Position numbers and translations under genes: made by a program
Assembly (NCBI GenBank): GCA_902524235.1
Contig: CABZCF010000002.1
Location: 62,001-126,000 of the forward strand
Direction of reading: 5' to 3'
DNA length: 64,000 nucleotides
DNA from: an uncultured Pelagibacteraceae bacterium
GTDB taxonomy: Bacteria; Pseudomonadota; Alphaproteobacteria; Pelagibacterales; Pelagibacteraceae
The notes under the pieces: model-generated
Databases searched by the model: none
What the model saw: the letters and a program-made list of their open reading frames with translations, nothing else
Told to the model about the DNA's origin: nothing
Shown here: piece by piece, positions 1 through 8,920 of the stretch
Layout: every line of letters starts with the position of its first letter
Numbering within the stretch: the first letter of the stretch is position 1

Positions 1-515
1 CTATATAGTGCATCATTTTCAAAACTTTTATAGTTGTAAACATCTTCTGCTGCAGGAATAACATTAAAATCTCCACCAATAATAATATTCTGATTTTTTT
101 TTAAACTCAGTTTAAGTAATTTAATAAAACTATCTAACCAATTCTTTTTATATGTATATTTATCAGTATCAACAGGATTACCGTTAGGTATATAAACATT
201 AATTAAATGGATAATTTTTTTTTTGTAATTTAGTTCAGAGGAGATAATTCTTGATTGTTTATTTTTGTCTTTAATAATGTCATTCTTAATATTATTAACT
301 TTACCTTTTGATAAAATTGCAACCCCATTATAACTTTTCTGTCCAAAAACATAACTTTCATAACCTAGAGATTTTATTTCATCATATGGATAAGTTTTGT
401 CTTCTGTTTTGATTTCTTGAATTAAAACAATATCAGGGGAAAATTTTTTAAGATAATCTTTTATGTTTTCTAATCTTGCTCTTACAGAATTTACATTCCA
501 CGAGCTGACGATCAT
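1..515 (-). CDS. xthA: Exodeoxyribonuclease III, 5' part only (runs off the left edge)
   Basis: The N-terminal ~171 residues of an exonuclease III / AP endonuclease are present; the 3' end lies outside the window. The protein opens with IVSSWNVNSVRARL, the typical first strand and Asn of the endonuclease/exonuclease/phosphatase fold, followed by LIQEIKTED, which carries the metal-binding Glu, and GYESYVFGQKSYNGVAIL. The family acts in base excision repair, cleaving 5' of abasic sites and trimming 3' ends. The ATG shares one base with the stop of the upstream Fe-S carrier gene (TAATG), so the two are probably one transcript and translationally coupled. Identity is secure from the motifs although the C-terminal catalytic His cannot be seen. 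Confidence 0.9.
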   Translation of the reverse strand, partial: MIVSSWNVNSVRARLENIKDYLKKFSPDIVLIQEIKTEDKTYPYDEIKSLGYESYVFGQKSYNGVAILSKGKVNNIKNDIIKDKNKQSRIISSELNYKKKIIHLINVYIPNGNPVDTDKYTYKKNWLDSFIKLLKLSLKKNQNIIIGGDFNVIPAAEDVYNYKSFENDALY

Positions 516-832
516 TAAAGTGAGAAAGAAACTCCACAACCACATGACGATTTGGTTTGTGGATTATTAATTTTAAAGGATTCACCAATAAGCTCCTCTA
601 CATAGTCAATTTCTGAACCTTTGAGCATATCGGCTGATTGTTGATCAATAAGTATATTATTTTCAATTAAATCATCATCATTTGGTTTAAGATCATATGA
701 AAAATCATATTGAAATCCTGAGCAGCCACCACCTTTTATTGCGATTCTAAAAAAAGAGCCTTTGTCCTTTTTAGATAGTAAAAAGTTGATTTGTTTTATT
801 GCTTTATCAGTAAATTTAATTTCTTTAATCAT
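515..832 (-). CDS. erpA: Iron-sulfur cluster carrier, HesB/IscA/ErpA family
   Basis: This 105-residue A-type carrier has the three conserved cysteines: Cys37 in GGGCSGFQYDF, and Cys97 and Cys99 in SSCGCGVSFSL near the C-terminus. The family receives [Fe-S] clusters from scaffold proteins and passes them to apo-enzymes in the cytosol. Length and motif spacing are normal. It is the first gene of a two-gene unit with xthA, and is divergent from dgt across a 50-bp AT-rich gap that must hold both promoters. ErpA and IscA cannot be told apart with certainty from sequence alone; an ErpA role is the usual one for this single alphaproteobacterial neighbour of xthA. Confidence 0.9.
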   Translation of the reverse strand: MIKEIKFTDKAIKQINFLLSKKDKGSFFRIAIKGGGCSGFQYDFSYDLKPNDDDLIENNILIDQQSADMLKGSEIDYVEELIGESFKINNPQTKSSCGCGVSFSL

Positions 833-882
833 TATTTAACACTGTTATTACTAATATAGTTAATTATTTGAACTTTTAAAGT

Positions 883-2004
883 ATGAAAAAATACTCAAAA
901 CTTGGTCTATTTAAAAGCAAAGGACGCTTGTTTAATGAACCTAAAAATAAATTCAGATCTGATTTTCAAAGAGATAGAGATAGGATAATTCATAGCACCT
1001 CGTTTAGGCGTCTAAAACACAAAACACAAGTATTTGTTAATACAATAGGAGATCATTATAGAACTAGAATGACTCATTCCATTGAAGTTGCTCAAATAGC
1101 TAGATCTATAAGTAAATACTTAGGTTTAAATGATGATTTAGCAGAAACTTTATCTTTATCGCACGATCTTGGTCATCCTCCGTTTGGACATGCAGGCGAG
1201 GATGCTCTAAACGAATGTATGAATGGTTATGGTGGCTTTGATCACAATTTACAGACATTAAGAATTGTTATGAATTTAGAAGATAAATATATAAAATTTA
1301 GCGGACTAAACTTAACCATAGAAACATTAGATGGCCTAATAAAGCATAATGGCCCAATTGATGACAATATAAATAAATTTAACAACATAATAGGTTACAA
1401 GAAATTATTTAAAAGGATAAATTTACAAAAATATCCATCACTAGAGGCACAAATCGCAACCATATCTGACGATATAGCTTACAATAATCACGACATACAA
1501 GATGGAATAACAGCAAACATATTTACATTAAATGATTTAAGAGAAATTAAATTTTTTGATGAAATTTATAAAAAAAATAGAAAAAAATTGAAAGGCAAAA
1601 CCACAAATACAGTATTATTTCAAATAATAAGAGACTCTATTAATTTAATGGTAGAAGATTTAATTAATAACAGTGTTAAAAATATTAGACTCAATAAGAT
1701 TAAATCAATAAAAGATGTATATAACTCTAAAGTTAATTTAATCTCATTTTCAAATAATTTTTTAAATATTGAAAATGATACTAAAAATTTTTTACGATTT
1801 AAAATGTATAACAATAAAAAAGTTTTAATTAGAAATAATAAAGGTAAAAAAGTTTTAAATTATTTGTTCAAGAAAATATCTAAAAACCCATCTTCGTATT
1901 TTAGTATCAAAAAAAATAAATCTACTATTTTTAGACAAATATCAGATTATATTTCCGGTATGACTGATAGGTTTGCTTTAAATTTATATAATAAAATAAA
2001 ATGA
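883..2004 (+). CDS. dgt: Deoxyguanosinetriphosphate triphosphohydrolase-like protein (HD domain)
   Basis: This 373-residue HD-superfamily dNTPase carries the metal site in order: RMTHSIEVAQ (His), SHDLGHPPFGHAGEDAL (HD pair plus following His) and ISDDIAYNNHD (distal Asp). The family hydrolyses dNTPs to deoxynucleosides and triphosphate, and influences dNTP pools. It lacks the extra length of enterobacterial Dgt and matches the shorter alphaproteobacterial subfamily usually called dGTPase-like. The stop overlaps the argS start by 4 bp (ATGA), so it heads a long run of co-oriented genes reaching secF. Substrate preference cannot be read from the sequence. Confidence 0.9.
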   Translation: MKKYSKLGLFKSKGRLFNEPKNKFRSDFQRDRDRIIHSTSFRRLKHKTQVFVNTIGDHYRTRMTHSIEVAQIARSISKYLGLNDDLAETLSLSHDLGHPPFGHAGEDALNECMNGYGGFDHNLQTLRIVMNLEDKYIKFSGLNLTIETLDGLIKHNGPIDDNINKFNNIIGYKKLFKRINLQKYPSLEAQIATISDDIAYNNHDIQDGITANIFTLNDLREIKFFDEIYKKNRKKLKGKTTNTVLFQIIRDSINLMVEDLINNSVKNIRLNKIKSIKDVYNSKVNLISFSNNFLNIENDTKNFLRFKMYNNKKVLIRNNKGKKVLNYLFKKISKNPSSYFSIKKNKSTIFRQISDYISGMTDRFALNLYNKIK

Positions 2005-3725
2005 ATATTTTTGATAAATATCTAGAAATTATTTATAAACTAATAAAAGATGAAAGTGACAAAGGTAAACTTATTTTACCACATAAACTCAATTCTATAA
2101 CAGTTGAAATACCTCCTGAAAAATTTGATTGTGATTTGTCAACAAATGTAGCAATGGTATTGGGTAAAATTAACAAAAAACCACCCTTAATCCTTGCCGA
2201 ACAAATCAAAAAAAGACTAAGTGAAGTTTTAGATATTAATGAAATTACAATAGTAAAACCTGGTTTTATAAACATTAAATTAAAAAATGATTATTGGGGT
2301 TTATTCACAAAAGATATTTTATCGAACTCAAAAGATTTTGGTGTAAATTTAAAAGAAAAAAAAATTAGTTATTTAATAGAGTTTGTGTCTGCCAATCCCA
2401 CCGGACCTTTGCATGTTGGTCATTGTAGGGGTGCAATACTTGGTGATGTTCTTTCTAATTTATTAATCTTTAACAAACATAATGTTACAAAAGAATATTA
2501 TGTTAATGATTACGGTAATCAAATTGTATTCTTTACAAAGTCTGTTTTTTTAAGAATTAGAGAAATATTATTTAAGGAACCTTTTCCGTTTGATAATCCA
2601 GATTTATATCCAGGTGACTATTTAATAGAAATATCTAATAATATCATCAACAATAATTCTAAACTTAAATTCGACAATTTTGAAACTATCTCAGAGAAAC
2701 TTACTGAAATTTCAGTAAATGAATCTCTGAAAATCATTAAGAATAATTTGAATAATTTGGGTATTGAACATGATAATTTTGTAAGTGAAAAATCTATAGT
2801 CAACAATAAAGAGGTTGATAAAGTAATTAAAAAATTAAAACAGAAAAATCTCCTTTACAAAGGCACAATATCTGCACCAGAGAGAAAGCAATCTAATGAT
2901 TATAAAATACGAGAGCAAACACTTTTTAAATCCACAGAATTTGGCGATGATAAAGATAGAGCTTTACAAAAGTCGGATAATACATGGACTTATTTTGCAA
3001 GCGATGCTGCTTATCATAACAACAAAGTTGAGAGAAATTTTGATAAATTAATTAATATATTGGGTTCGGACCATACCGGTTATGTAAAAAGAATTACTTC
3101 ATTAGTTGAGGCACTTTCAAATAATAAAGAAAAATTAGTTTGCAAAGTGAGTCAGTTAGTTAAACTAATAAAAGACGGTAAGCCTTTTAAAATGTCAAAA
3201 AGAAAAGGTGACTATATAACAGTAGAAGATTTAATTTCAGAGGTAGGAAAAGACGCTACGAGGTTTATAATGTTAAATAGAAGTAGCGATGTTGAACTCG
3301 ATTTCGATTTTGAAAAAGTAAAGGAGAAGACAAAAGATAACCCAATTTATTACGTACAGTATTGTTATGCTAGGATGTCATCAGTTTATAGGAAACTAAA
3401 TAAAAATATTGATGATACAATAAATATTAATTCAAATTTAAATTTTGGTGTTGAGGAAATAAAAGTTTTAAGAAAGATATCAGAATGGCCTAAATGTGTT
3501 GAAATCTCATGTAATAAATTAGAGCCACATCGAATTACAACATACTTATATGAACTTGCTTCAGAATTCCATTACTATTGGAATCTTGGAAAAAATGATG
3601 AAAGTAAAAGATTTATTATAAATAATTCTATAAAATTAGAGAAATTAGTTTTTCTTAAAGTGGTTTCTTTAGTCATTAAATCTGGAATGAATATTTTAGG
3701 TGTTGAAACACCGGAAGAAATGTAA
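2001..3725 (+). CDS. argS: Arginyl-tRNA synthetase
   Basis: This class I aminoacyl-tRNA synthetase of 574 residues charges tRNA-Arg in the cytosol. The HIGH-type motif appears as HVGH in ANPTGPLHVGHCRGA (about residues 132-146) and KMSKR in FKMSKRKGDY (about residue 397). The N-terminal Add-1 type domain (about 1-110) and C-terminal DALR anticodon-binding domain (about 455-574) are in place. Length is normal for the family. It overlaps dgt by 4 bp upstream, and its TAA shares a base with the ATG of the small membrane protein gene that follows. The dgt-argS pair is common in alphaproteobacteria. Confidence 0.97.
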   Translation: MNIFDKYLEIIYKLIKDESDKGKLILPHKLNSITVEIPPEKFDCDLSTNVAMVLGKINKKPPLILAEQIKKRLSEVLDINEITIVKPGFINIKLKNDYWGLFTKDILSNSKDFGVNLKEKKISYLIEFVSANPTGPLHVGHCRGAILGDVLSNLLIFNKHNVTKEYYVNDYGNQIVFFTKSVFLRIREILFKEPFPFDNPDLYPGDYLIEISNNIINNNSKLKFDNFETISEKLTEISVNESLKIIKNNLNNLGIEHDNFVSEKSIVNNKEVDKVIKKLKQKNLLYKGTISAPERKQSNDYKIREQTLFKSTEFGDDKDRALQKSDNTWTYFASDAAYHNNKVERNFDKLINILGSDHTGYVKRITSLVEALSNNKEKLVCKVSQLVKLIKDGKPFKMSKRKGDYITVEDLISEVGKDATRFIMLNRSSDVELDFDFEKVKEKTKDNPIYYVQYCYARMSSVYRKLNKNIDDTININSNLNFGVEEIKVLRKISEWPKCVEISCNKLEPHRITTYLYELASEFHYYWNLGKNDESKRFIINNSIKLEKLVFLKVVSLVIKSGMNILGVETPEEM

Positions 3726-3979
3726 TGTTTAAAGAGATTAAATACTTATTTTATATTATTTCAATTTTTTTTTTTATTTTCTTTTCTTTAAAATATTATT
3801 TTTCAGACGAAAATAAGAAAATTTATTTTAGGTCGATAAATGAAATTGATAACAAAATTAAAATAAATGAAAAAAATTTGTTTGTTTTAGATAGCGATAC
3901 AGATAACATAATAGAATATGTCGATGGAAATTTAGATGAAAAAACTAAAAAGTATAAGTTCTGGGACTTACTTAAATAA
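3725..3979 (+). CDS. Small single-pass membrane protein, probable remnant of the SPOR protein gene between argS and nagZ
   Basis: The 84-residue product has a short basic start, one hydrophobic segment (about residues 8-27, IISIFFFIFFSLKYYF) and an acidic soluble tail; I see no conserved catalytic motif. In many alphaproteobacteria this position holds a long SPOR-domain protein. Here only an N-terminal anchor-like part remains and no SPOR repeat is visible. Its start overlaps the argS stop by 1 bp, and its last 44 bp overlap nagZ in another frame, which suggests it is translated or was until recently. It could be a functional small membrane protein or a decaying one. Confidence 0.6.
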   Translation: MFKEIKYLFYIISIFFFIFFSLKYYFSDENKKIYFRSINEIDNKIKINEKNLFVLDSDTDNIIEYVDGNLDEKTKKYKFWDLLK

Positions 3980-4928
3980 ATTACAAAAACGTAGATCATT
4001 CATATGTGGTATAAAAGGCAAATTTCTTACTAATAAAGAAATAGTCTTTTTAAGAAAATATAAACCCTGGGGCATTATCCTTTTTTCAAGGAATATAGAT
4101 AATATTTATCAAGTGAGATTATTGACTAATAGGATTAAAAAATTATTTAATGATAAGAATTTTCCAATAATTATAGATGAAGAAGGTGGTCGAGTATCTA
4201 GATTTAGTAAAATTATTGATACCAAAATATTTACAGCTGAGTATTTCGGTAATTTATATAAAAAAAATAAAAAAAAATTTAATCTATATTTAGATGTTTA
4301 TCTAAAGCAAATTTCATATTTATTAAAATCATCTGGTATAAATTTTAATACTTCACCGGTATTAGATATTAAATATAAAAATAAACATAAAATAATTGGT
4401 GATAGATCTTATTCATCTAATCCAAAAATAGTTTCGTATATTGGAAAAAAAGTTATATTTAAATTTCATCAACAAAAGATATGTTCAATAATTAAACATA
4501 TACCAGGTCATGGACTCGCAAATGTTGATAGTCATAAAAAACTACCAATAATTAACAAAAGCATAAATTATTTACTTAAGAACGATTTTAATCCTTTTGT
4601 TAATAACAAAGCTTTTATTGCTATGACAGCTCATATTTTAATTAATAGTTATGATAAAATTAATTGTGTAACTCATTCAAAAAAAATTATTAAACTAATA
4701 AGAGAAAAAATAGGATTTAAAAACATTATTATTACTGATGATATTTCAATGAAAGCTTTAAAACACACAATTCAAATTAATACTATTAAGGCATTTGATG
4801 CAGGATGTGATATTGTTTTACATTGCAACGGAAACATAAACGAAATGGCAAAAGTTGCAAAAAATTCGCCTAAATTGAGTAGCTTTCTAATAAAAAAAAC
4901 ATCACAAATAAATAAATTTTTAAGTTAA
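3936..4928 (+). CDS. nagZ: Beta-N-acetylhexosaminidase NagZ (glycoside hydrolase family 3)
   Basis: The 330-residue enzyme has the NagZ signatures IIDEEGGRVSR, KHIPGHG (about residue 186; His of the catalytic loop with D of DSHKKLP) and ITDDISMKAL (about residue 267, the nucleophile Asp). NagZ releases N-acetylglucosamine from anhydro-muropeptides during cytoplasmic peptidoglycan recycling. The ATG used is the only in-frame ATG near the conserved N-terminus, so the 44-bp overlap with the previous gene appears real; a later non-ATG start cannot be excluded. Together with the lytic transglycosylase at 24.8 kb it suggests that some wall recycling is kept. Confidence 0.9.
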   Translation: MKKLKSISSGTYLNKLQKRRSFICGIKGKFLTNKEIVFLRKYKPWGIILFSRNIDNIYQVRLLTNRIKKLFNDKNFPIIIDEEGGRVSRFSKIIDTKIFTAEYFGNLYKKNKKKFNLYLDVYLKQISYLLKSSGINFNTSPVLDIKYKNKHKIIGDRSYSSNPKIVSYIGKKVIFKFHQQKICSIIKHIPGHGLANVDSHKKLPIINKSINYLLKNDFNPFVNNKAFIAMTAHILINSYDKINCVTHSKKIIKLIREKIGFKNIIITDDISMKALKHTIQINTIKAFDAGCDIVLHCNGNINEMAKVAKNSPKLSSFLIKKTSQINKFLS

Positions 4929-4937
4929 AGTATACAT

Positions 4938-5675
4938 ATGGATTTAAATGATTCTTCTTATTTTGAGGTAAATCTTAACGAATTCAATGGTCCTTTAAAT
5001 GTTTTACTTGATTTAGCAAAAGCTCAAAAAGTAGATCTTGAAAAAATATCAATTACTAAATTAGCTGATCAGTTTCATAATTTTATTACAGAAAAAAAAA
5101 ATATAAATTTAGAAATTGCATCTGAATATTTGTTAATGGCTACCTGGCTTACTTATTTAAAATCGAAGTTACTTTTACCAGAAAGTGAAGAAGAAGAATT
5201 TAAAGTTTTAGAGGTAGCAGAAAAATTAAAACTGCAATTAAAGAAACTAGAATTAATTAGATTGCTATCTGATCAAATGCTAAAAAGAAAAAGACTTGGC
5301 AGAGATGTATTTTTAAGAGGTGGTAAGGCAAGAATAAGATCTACTTACCAAACCAAATATTCATTAACATTGTTTGAAATATTAAAAAATTATTCAACAA
5401 TAATAAATACTAGAAATTTTCAAAAAATATCTATACCCAAGTTACCTGTATTTACTACTGAGGATGGAATTAGAACTTTAAAACAATTTATAGGAAAAAT
5501 ATCAGATTGGAAAAATTTAAATGATTTTGTTCCTAAAAATTTTAAAAATCAAAAAAAAATGATTAAAACTGGAAATGCTGGTATTTTTTCAGCATCCTTA
5601 GAATTAGCTAAAGAAGGTAGTATTTCAATTAAGCAAGATAAACTGTTTGATGAAGTATTTATAAAAGAGAAATGA
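4938..5675 (+). CDS. scpA: Segregation and condensation protein A
   Basis: This 245-residue kleisin links Smc heads in the Smc-ScpAB condensin. The N-terminus (FEVNLNEFNGPLNVLLDLAK) is the Smc-binding helix region; the middle holds ASEYLLMATWLTYLKSKLLLP, and the tail carries a winged-helix portion. The start lies 9 bp after nagZ. Its TGA overlaps the ATG of scpB by 4 bp, the usual scpA-scpB coupling. The smc gene is not in the window. Confidence 0.93.
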   Translation: MDLNDSSYFEVNLNEFNGPLNVLLDLAKAQKVDLEKISITKLADQFHNFITEKKNINLEIASEYLLMATWLTYLKSKLLLPESEEEEFKVLEVAEKLKLQLKKLELIRLLSDQMLKRKRLGRDVFLRGGKARIRSTYQTKYSLTLFEILKNYSTIINTRNFQKISIPKLPVFTTEDGIRTLKQFIGKISDWKNLNDFVPKNFKNQKKMIKTGNAGIFSASLELAKEGSISIKQDKLFDEVFIKEK

Positions 5676-6355
5676 AAAAAATTAAAACAGATAATGTTGT
5701 AAAATTTCCTACATCAATTTCAGATGGAGAAAAAGAAATAGAGGCTATTTTATTTGCATCGTCTGAGCCACTTGATGAGGAAAATATTGAAACGAAAATT
5801 TCAAAAAAAATAAATATAAAAAAAGCTCTTGAAAATTTAAAAAAACATTACGAAAACAGAGGAATTAACTTAATTTGCATATCTAACAAATGGTCATTCA
5901 GAACTTCAGAAAAATTATCCTATCTTATGTCGAAACAAAAAACTGTAGAAAAAAAACTATCTAAAGCTGCAATAGAAACTCTATCAATTATAGTTTACCA
6001 TCAACCAGTCACAAGAGCTGAAATTGAGGAGATTAGAGGGGTTGCTTTTGGAACTAATACCTTAGAAATTTTAATGGAATTAAATTGGGTAAAACCTACA
6101 GGTAGAAAAGACGTGCCAGGTAAACCAATACAATATGGTACTACTGATGAGTTTCTTAATCACTTTAGTCTACAAAAGCTTTCGGATCTTCCGACTGTAG
6201 ATGAATTAGGCTCTGCTGGTTTAATTGACACAGCTAGTGTTAAATCAGATATTTTCGGTACTGGTAAATTTTATAAAGAGAAACAAGATAATAAAAATGA
6301 GGATATCTATTCAGATATAGACGATATGCTAAATAGCACTCTCAAAAACGAATAA
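5672..6355 (+). CDS. scpB: Segregation and condensation protein B
   Basis: The 227-residue protein is the dimeric winged-helix partner of ScpA. The motifs EAILFASSEPL, KAAIETLSIIVYHQPVTRAEIEEIRG and TGRKDVPGKP are typical of ScpB, listed here as short segments of the two winged-helix domains (about 20-100 and 100-175). The C-terminal ~50 residues are acidic and divergent. It is translationally coupled to scpA. A 52-bp gap separates it from tatA, enough for a weak promoter or simple read-through. Confidence 0.92.
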   Translation: MKKIKTDNVVKFPTSISDGEKEIEAILFASSEPLDEENIETKISKKINIKKALENLKKHYENRGINLICISNKWSFRTSEKLSYLMSKQKTVEKKLSKAAIETLSIIVYHQPVTRAEIEEIRGVAFGTNTLEILMELNWVKPTGRKDVPGKPIQYGTTDEFLNHFSLQKLSDLPTVDELGSAGLIDTASVKSDIFGTGKFYKEKQDNKNEDIYSDIDDMLNSTLKNE

Positions 6356-6407
6356 CCTAATTAAAAAAGTGTCTTTTAAAACTTTTATATTAAGATATAA
6401 ATAACCT

Positions 6408-6620
6408 ATGAGTATAGGATTTTGGCAGATAGCAATTGTAGCAGTGCTTATAGTTTTACTGTTTGGTAGGGGTAAAATATCGAGCTTGATGGGCGATGTA
6501 GCAAAAGGTATTAAAAGTTTTAAAAAAGGTATGGCATCAGACCCCGTTGAAGACAATACACCAAAAAATATTTCTGAAAACCAAGAAACAAAAAACCAAG
6601 ACAATAATAATAAAGATTAA
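6408..6620 (+). CDS. tatA: Sec-independent translocase protein TatA
   Basis: The 70-residue protein has an N-terminal membrane helix ([18 protein letters not shown]), the FGRGKI hinge, an amphipathic helix ([13 protein letters not shown]) and an acidic, Asn-rich tail. TatA oligomers form the conducting element for folded twin-arginine substrates in the inner membrane. It is followed after 5 bp by tatB and then overlapping tatC. A plausible client in this window is the M48 lipoprotein at 19978-20799. Confidence 0.95.
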   Translation: MSIGFWQIAIVAVLIVLLFGRGKISSLMGDVAKGIKSFKKGMASDPVEDNTPKNISENQETKNQDNNNKD

Positions 6621-6625
6621 TTCAA

Positions 6626-6859
6626 ATGCCCCAGATCGGATGGCTTGAAATTTTAATAATAATTTCAATAGCTATAATTGTTGTTGGCCCAAAAGATTTT
6701 CCAGTTGTAATTAAAAAAGTTGGATCATGGATAGGCTCATTCAAAAGATATATTGGAGATATACAAAATCAAGTTACTAATATTGCGGATACTGATGAAA
6801 ATAAAGAAACAAAAACAGATGATACGGTAATGACTAAAAAGGATGATAAAAATGTCTAA
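6626..6859 (+). CDS. tatB: Sec-independent translocase protein TatB
   Basis: The 77-residue protein has the TatB start PQIGWLEILIIISIAIIVVG followed by GPKDFP, the conserved Gly-Pro hinge that separates TatB from TatA, then the amphipathic stretch VVIKKVGSWIGSFKRYIGDI. It partners TatC in receptor function. The tail is much shorter than in enterobacterial TatB, in line with small genome size. It lies between tatA and tatC and overlaps the tatC start by 8 bp. Confidence 0.93.
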   Translation: MPQIGWLEILIIISIAIIVVGPKDFPVVIKKVGSWIGSFKRYIGDIQNQVTNIADTDENKETKTDDTVMTKKDDKNV

Positions 6860-7625
6860 AGACACCAATGAAGGTGGTTTTATAAGTCACCTAGCAGAAC
6901 TGAGAAAAAGATTAATTAATACACTAATTTTTCTATTTGGTTTATTTATTATTTGTTATTTATTCTCTGATTATATTTATGGATTTTTAGTTGAACCATA
7001 TGCTGCTGCAGTTAAAGACGACACTGTTGATAGACGATTAATCTTTACTGCATTGCAAGAAACTTTTTTGACATATTTAAAAGTTTCATTTTTTACAGCA
7101 TTTTTTTTTACCAGTCCTTTTATATTAATACAAATTTGGAAATTTGTTGCCCCTGGTTTATACGAACATGAGAAATCAGCAATTATTCCTTATTTTATAG
7201 TTACACCTGTTCTTTTTTTAATTGGTGGTATGCTGGTATATTATCTGATTATGCCATTAGCTATTAAATTTTTTCTATCATTTGAAAGCCTCGGTACTGC
7301 TACTAACTTGCCAATACAACTAGAGGCTAAGGTGAATGAATATTTATCTTTAGTAATGAAATTAATTTTTGCATTTGGGCTTAGCTTTCAACTACCTGTG
7401 GTATTAAGTTTGTTAGCTCGAATTGGTATCATTGACTCTATTTTTTTAAAAGAAAGAAGAAAATATGTAGTAGTAATGATTTTTGCTGCAGCTGCAATTT
7501 TGACTCCACCAGATCCGATAACCCAAATTGGTTTAGCTATACCTTTGTTACTGTTATATGAATTATCTATTATTTCTGTAAAAATAATTGAAAATAAAAA
7601 TAAAGAAAAAAATGCACAATATTAA
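6852..7625 (+). CDS. tatC: Sec-independent translocase protein TatC
   Basis: The roughly 257-residue polytopic protein has six membrane segments and the TatC signatures FISHLAELRKRLI and APGLYEHEKSAIIPYF (periplasmic loop glutamate). It is the twin-arginine signal receptor. An in-frame ATG lies at 6843, but the ATG at 6852 (protein start MSKDTNEG) sits 10 nt after AAGG and is the better start. The end overlaps serS by 14 bp. The last segment is basic (ENKNKEKNAQY). Confidence 0.95.
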   Translation: MSKDTNEGGFISHLAELRKRLINTLIFLFGLFIICYLFSDYIYGFLVEPYAAAVKDDTVDRRLIFTALQETFLTYLKVSFFTAFFFTSPFILIQIWKFVAPGLYEHEKSAIIPYFIVTPVLFLIGGMLVYYLIMPLAIKFFLSFESLGTATNLPIQLEAKVNEYLSLVMKLIFAFGLSFQLPVVLSLLARIGIIDSIFLKERRKYVVVMIFAAAAILTPPDPITQIGLAIPLLLLYELSIISVKIIENKNKEKNAQY

Positions 7626-8871
7626 AAATATAAGAGCAAACTTTGATAATTTTAAAAATAAGTTAAAAAATAGAAATATAAATATTGATTTAAATAATAT
7701 TATTATTCTTGATAAAAAAAATAGAGAGTTAATTCAAAACAAAGAAACATTAGAAAAAGAAAAAAAAGATATATCAAAAAAACAAGATAAAAGTTTATTT
7801 GAGAAATCAAAAGTAATTTCTAATAAAATTAATTTATTATCTGAAGAACAAAAAAAAATTAAAAGCGATTTAGATTCATTACTATCATCACTTCCAAATA
7901 TACCTTTAGATGATGTTCCAATAGGCTCTGACGAAAAAGATAATATAGAAATTGAAAAGAAGGGAGTTATAAAAAATTTTAATTTTAAACCTAAATCTCA
8001 CTATGAATTGGGTGAAAATTTAAAAATGCTTGATTTTGATTTAGCTTCTAAAACAACTGGATCAAGATTTACCTTTGTAAATGGGGAACTTGCTAGATTA
8101 GAGAGAGCTATTTCTAATTTTATGCTTGATCTGCACATTAATATAAATGGATACAAGGAAATATCTCCTCCATTAATCGCCAATTATAGTTCAATGTTTG
8201 GTACAGGCCAATTACCAAAATTTGAAAATGATCAATTTGAGCTTAAGCTAGATGATAAAAGTGAAAGAAAGTTTTTAATACCTACTGCAGAAGTTATTTT
8301 AACTAATATTGTTAAAAACCAAATTTTAGATAAAAAAAATTTACCAATGAGATTTGTAGCCTCAACTCCTTGCTTTAGAAAAGAAGCGGGTAGTTACGGT
8401 AAAGACACCAAGGGCATGATTAGACAACACCAGTTTCATAAGGTTGAATTAGTAAGTATAGTTAAAATAGAGGAATGCTTAAGTGAATTAGAACGAATGA
8501 CTAATTGTGCAACTATGGTTTTAGATCAACTGAATTTGCCGTATAGAAAAATAATTTTATCTACTGGAGACATGGGTTTTAGTGCTGAGAAAACTTACGA
8601 TTTAGAAGTATGGCTTCCATCTGAAAATACCTATAGAGAAATCTCAAGCTGTTCTTCTTGTGGATCTTTTCAGTCAACAAGGATGATGACAAGATATAAG
8701 AACGACATGAATGAAACCATATATCCCGGTACATTAAATGGTAGTGGATTAGCTATAGGAAGAACTTTAATTGCTATAATGGAAAATTACCAAAATGAAG
8801 ATGGCTCAATTAATATACCCGATGTATTAAAACCTTATATGAATAATCTTGAGAAAATAGACATCAATTAA
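7612..8871 (+). CDS. serS: Seryl-tRNA synthetase
   Basis: This class II synthetase of about 419 residues has an N-terminal tRNA-binding coiled coil (about 20-105, Lys/Glu-rich) and a catalytic core with motif 2 (RFVASTPCFRKEAGSYGKDT) and motif 3 (LNGSGLAIGRTLIAIMENYQ). It charges tRNA-Ser, one of whose genes lies at 23777-23866. I place the start at 7612 because the protein then opens with MHNIKNIRANFDNF, the normal SerRS N-terminus; the in-frame ATG at 7588 would add eight lysine-rich residues inside tatC. Confidence 0.95.
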   Translation: MHNIKNIRANFDNFKNKLKNRNINIDLNNIIILDKKNRELIQNKETLEKEKKDISKKQDKSLFEKSKVISNKINLLSEEQKKIKSDLDSLLSSLPNIPLDDVPIGSDEKDNIEIEKKGVIKNFNFKPKSHYELGENLKMLDFDLASKTTGSRFTFVNGELARLERAISNFMLDLHININGYKEISPPLIANYSSMFGTGQLPKFENDQFELKLDDKSERKFLIPTAEVILTNIVKNQILDKKNLPMRFVASTPCFRKEAGSYGKDTKGMIRQHQFHKVELVSIVKIEECLSELERMTNCATMVLDQLNLPYRKIILSTGDMGFSAEKTYDLEVWLPSENTYREISSCSSCGSFQSTRMMTRYKNDMNETIYPGTLNGSGLAIGRTLIAIMENYQNEDGSINIPDVLKPYMNNLEKIDIN

Positions 8872-8900
8872 GAGTTGTTTTAATAATTTATTTAGTATAA

Positions 8901-8920
8901 AAAACCAAATTTGAGGTTTT
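8901..8920 (+). promoter_or_regulatory. Hairpin covering the yajC ribosome-binding region
   Basis: AAAACC (8901-8906) and GGTTTT (8915-8920) are perfect complements separated by 8 nt, and the right arm abuts the yajC ATG at 8921. The only Shine-Dalgarno-like bases, GAGG at 8913-8916, fall partly in the right arm. The pairing is seen; a regulatory role is inference. Confidence 0.35.
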
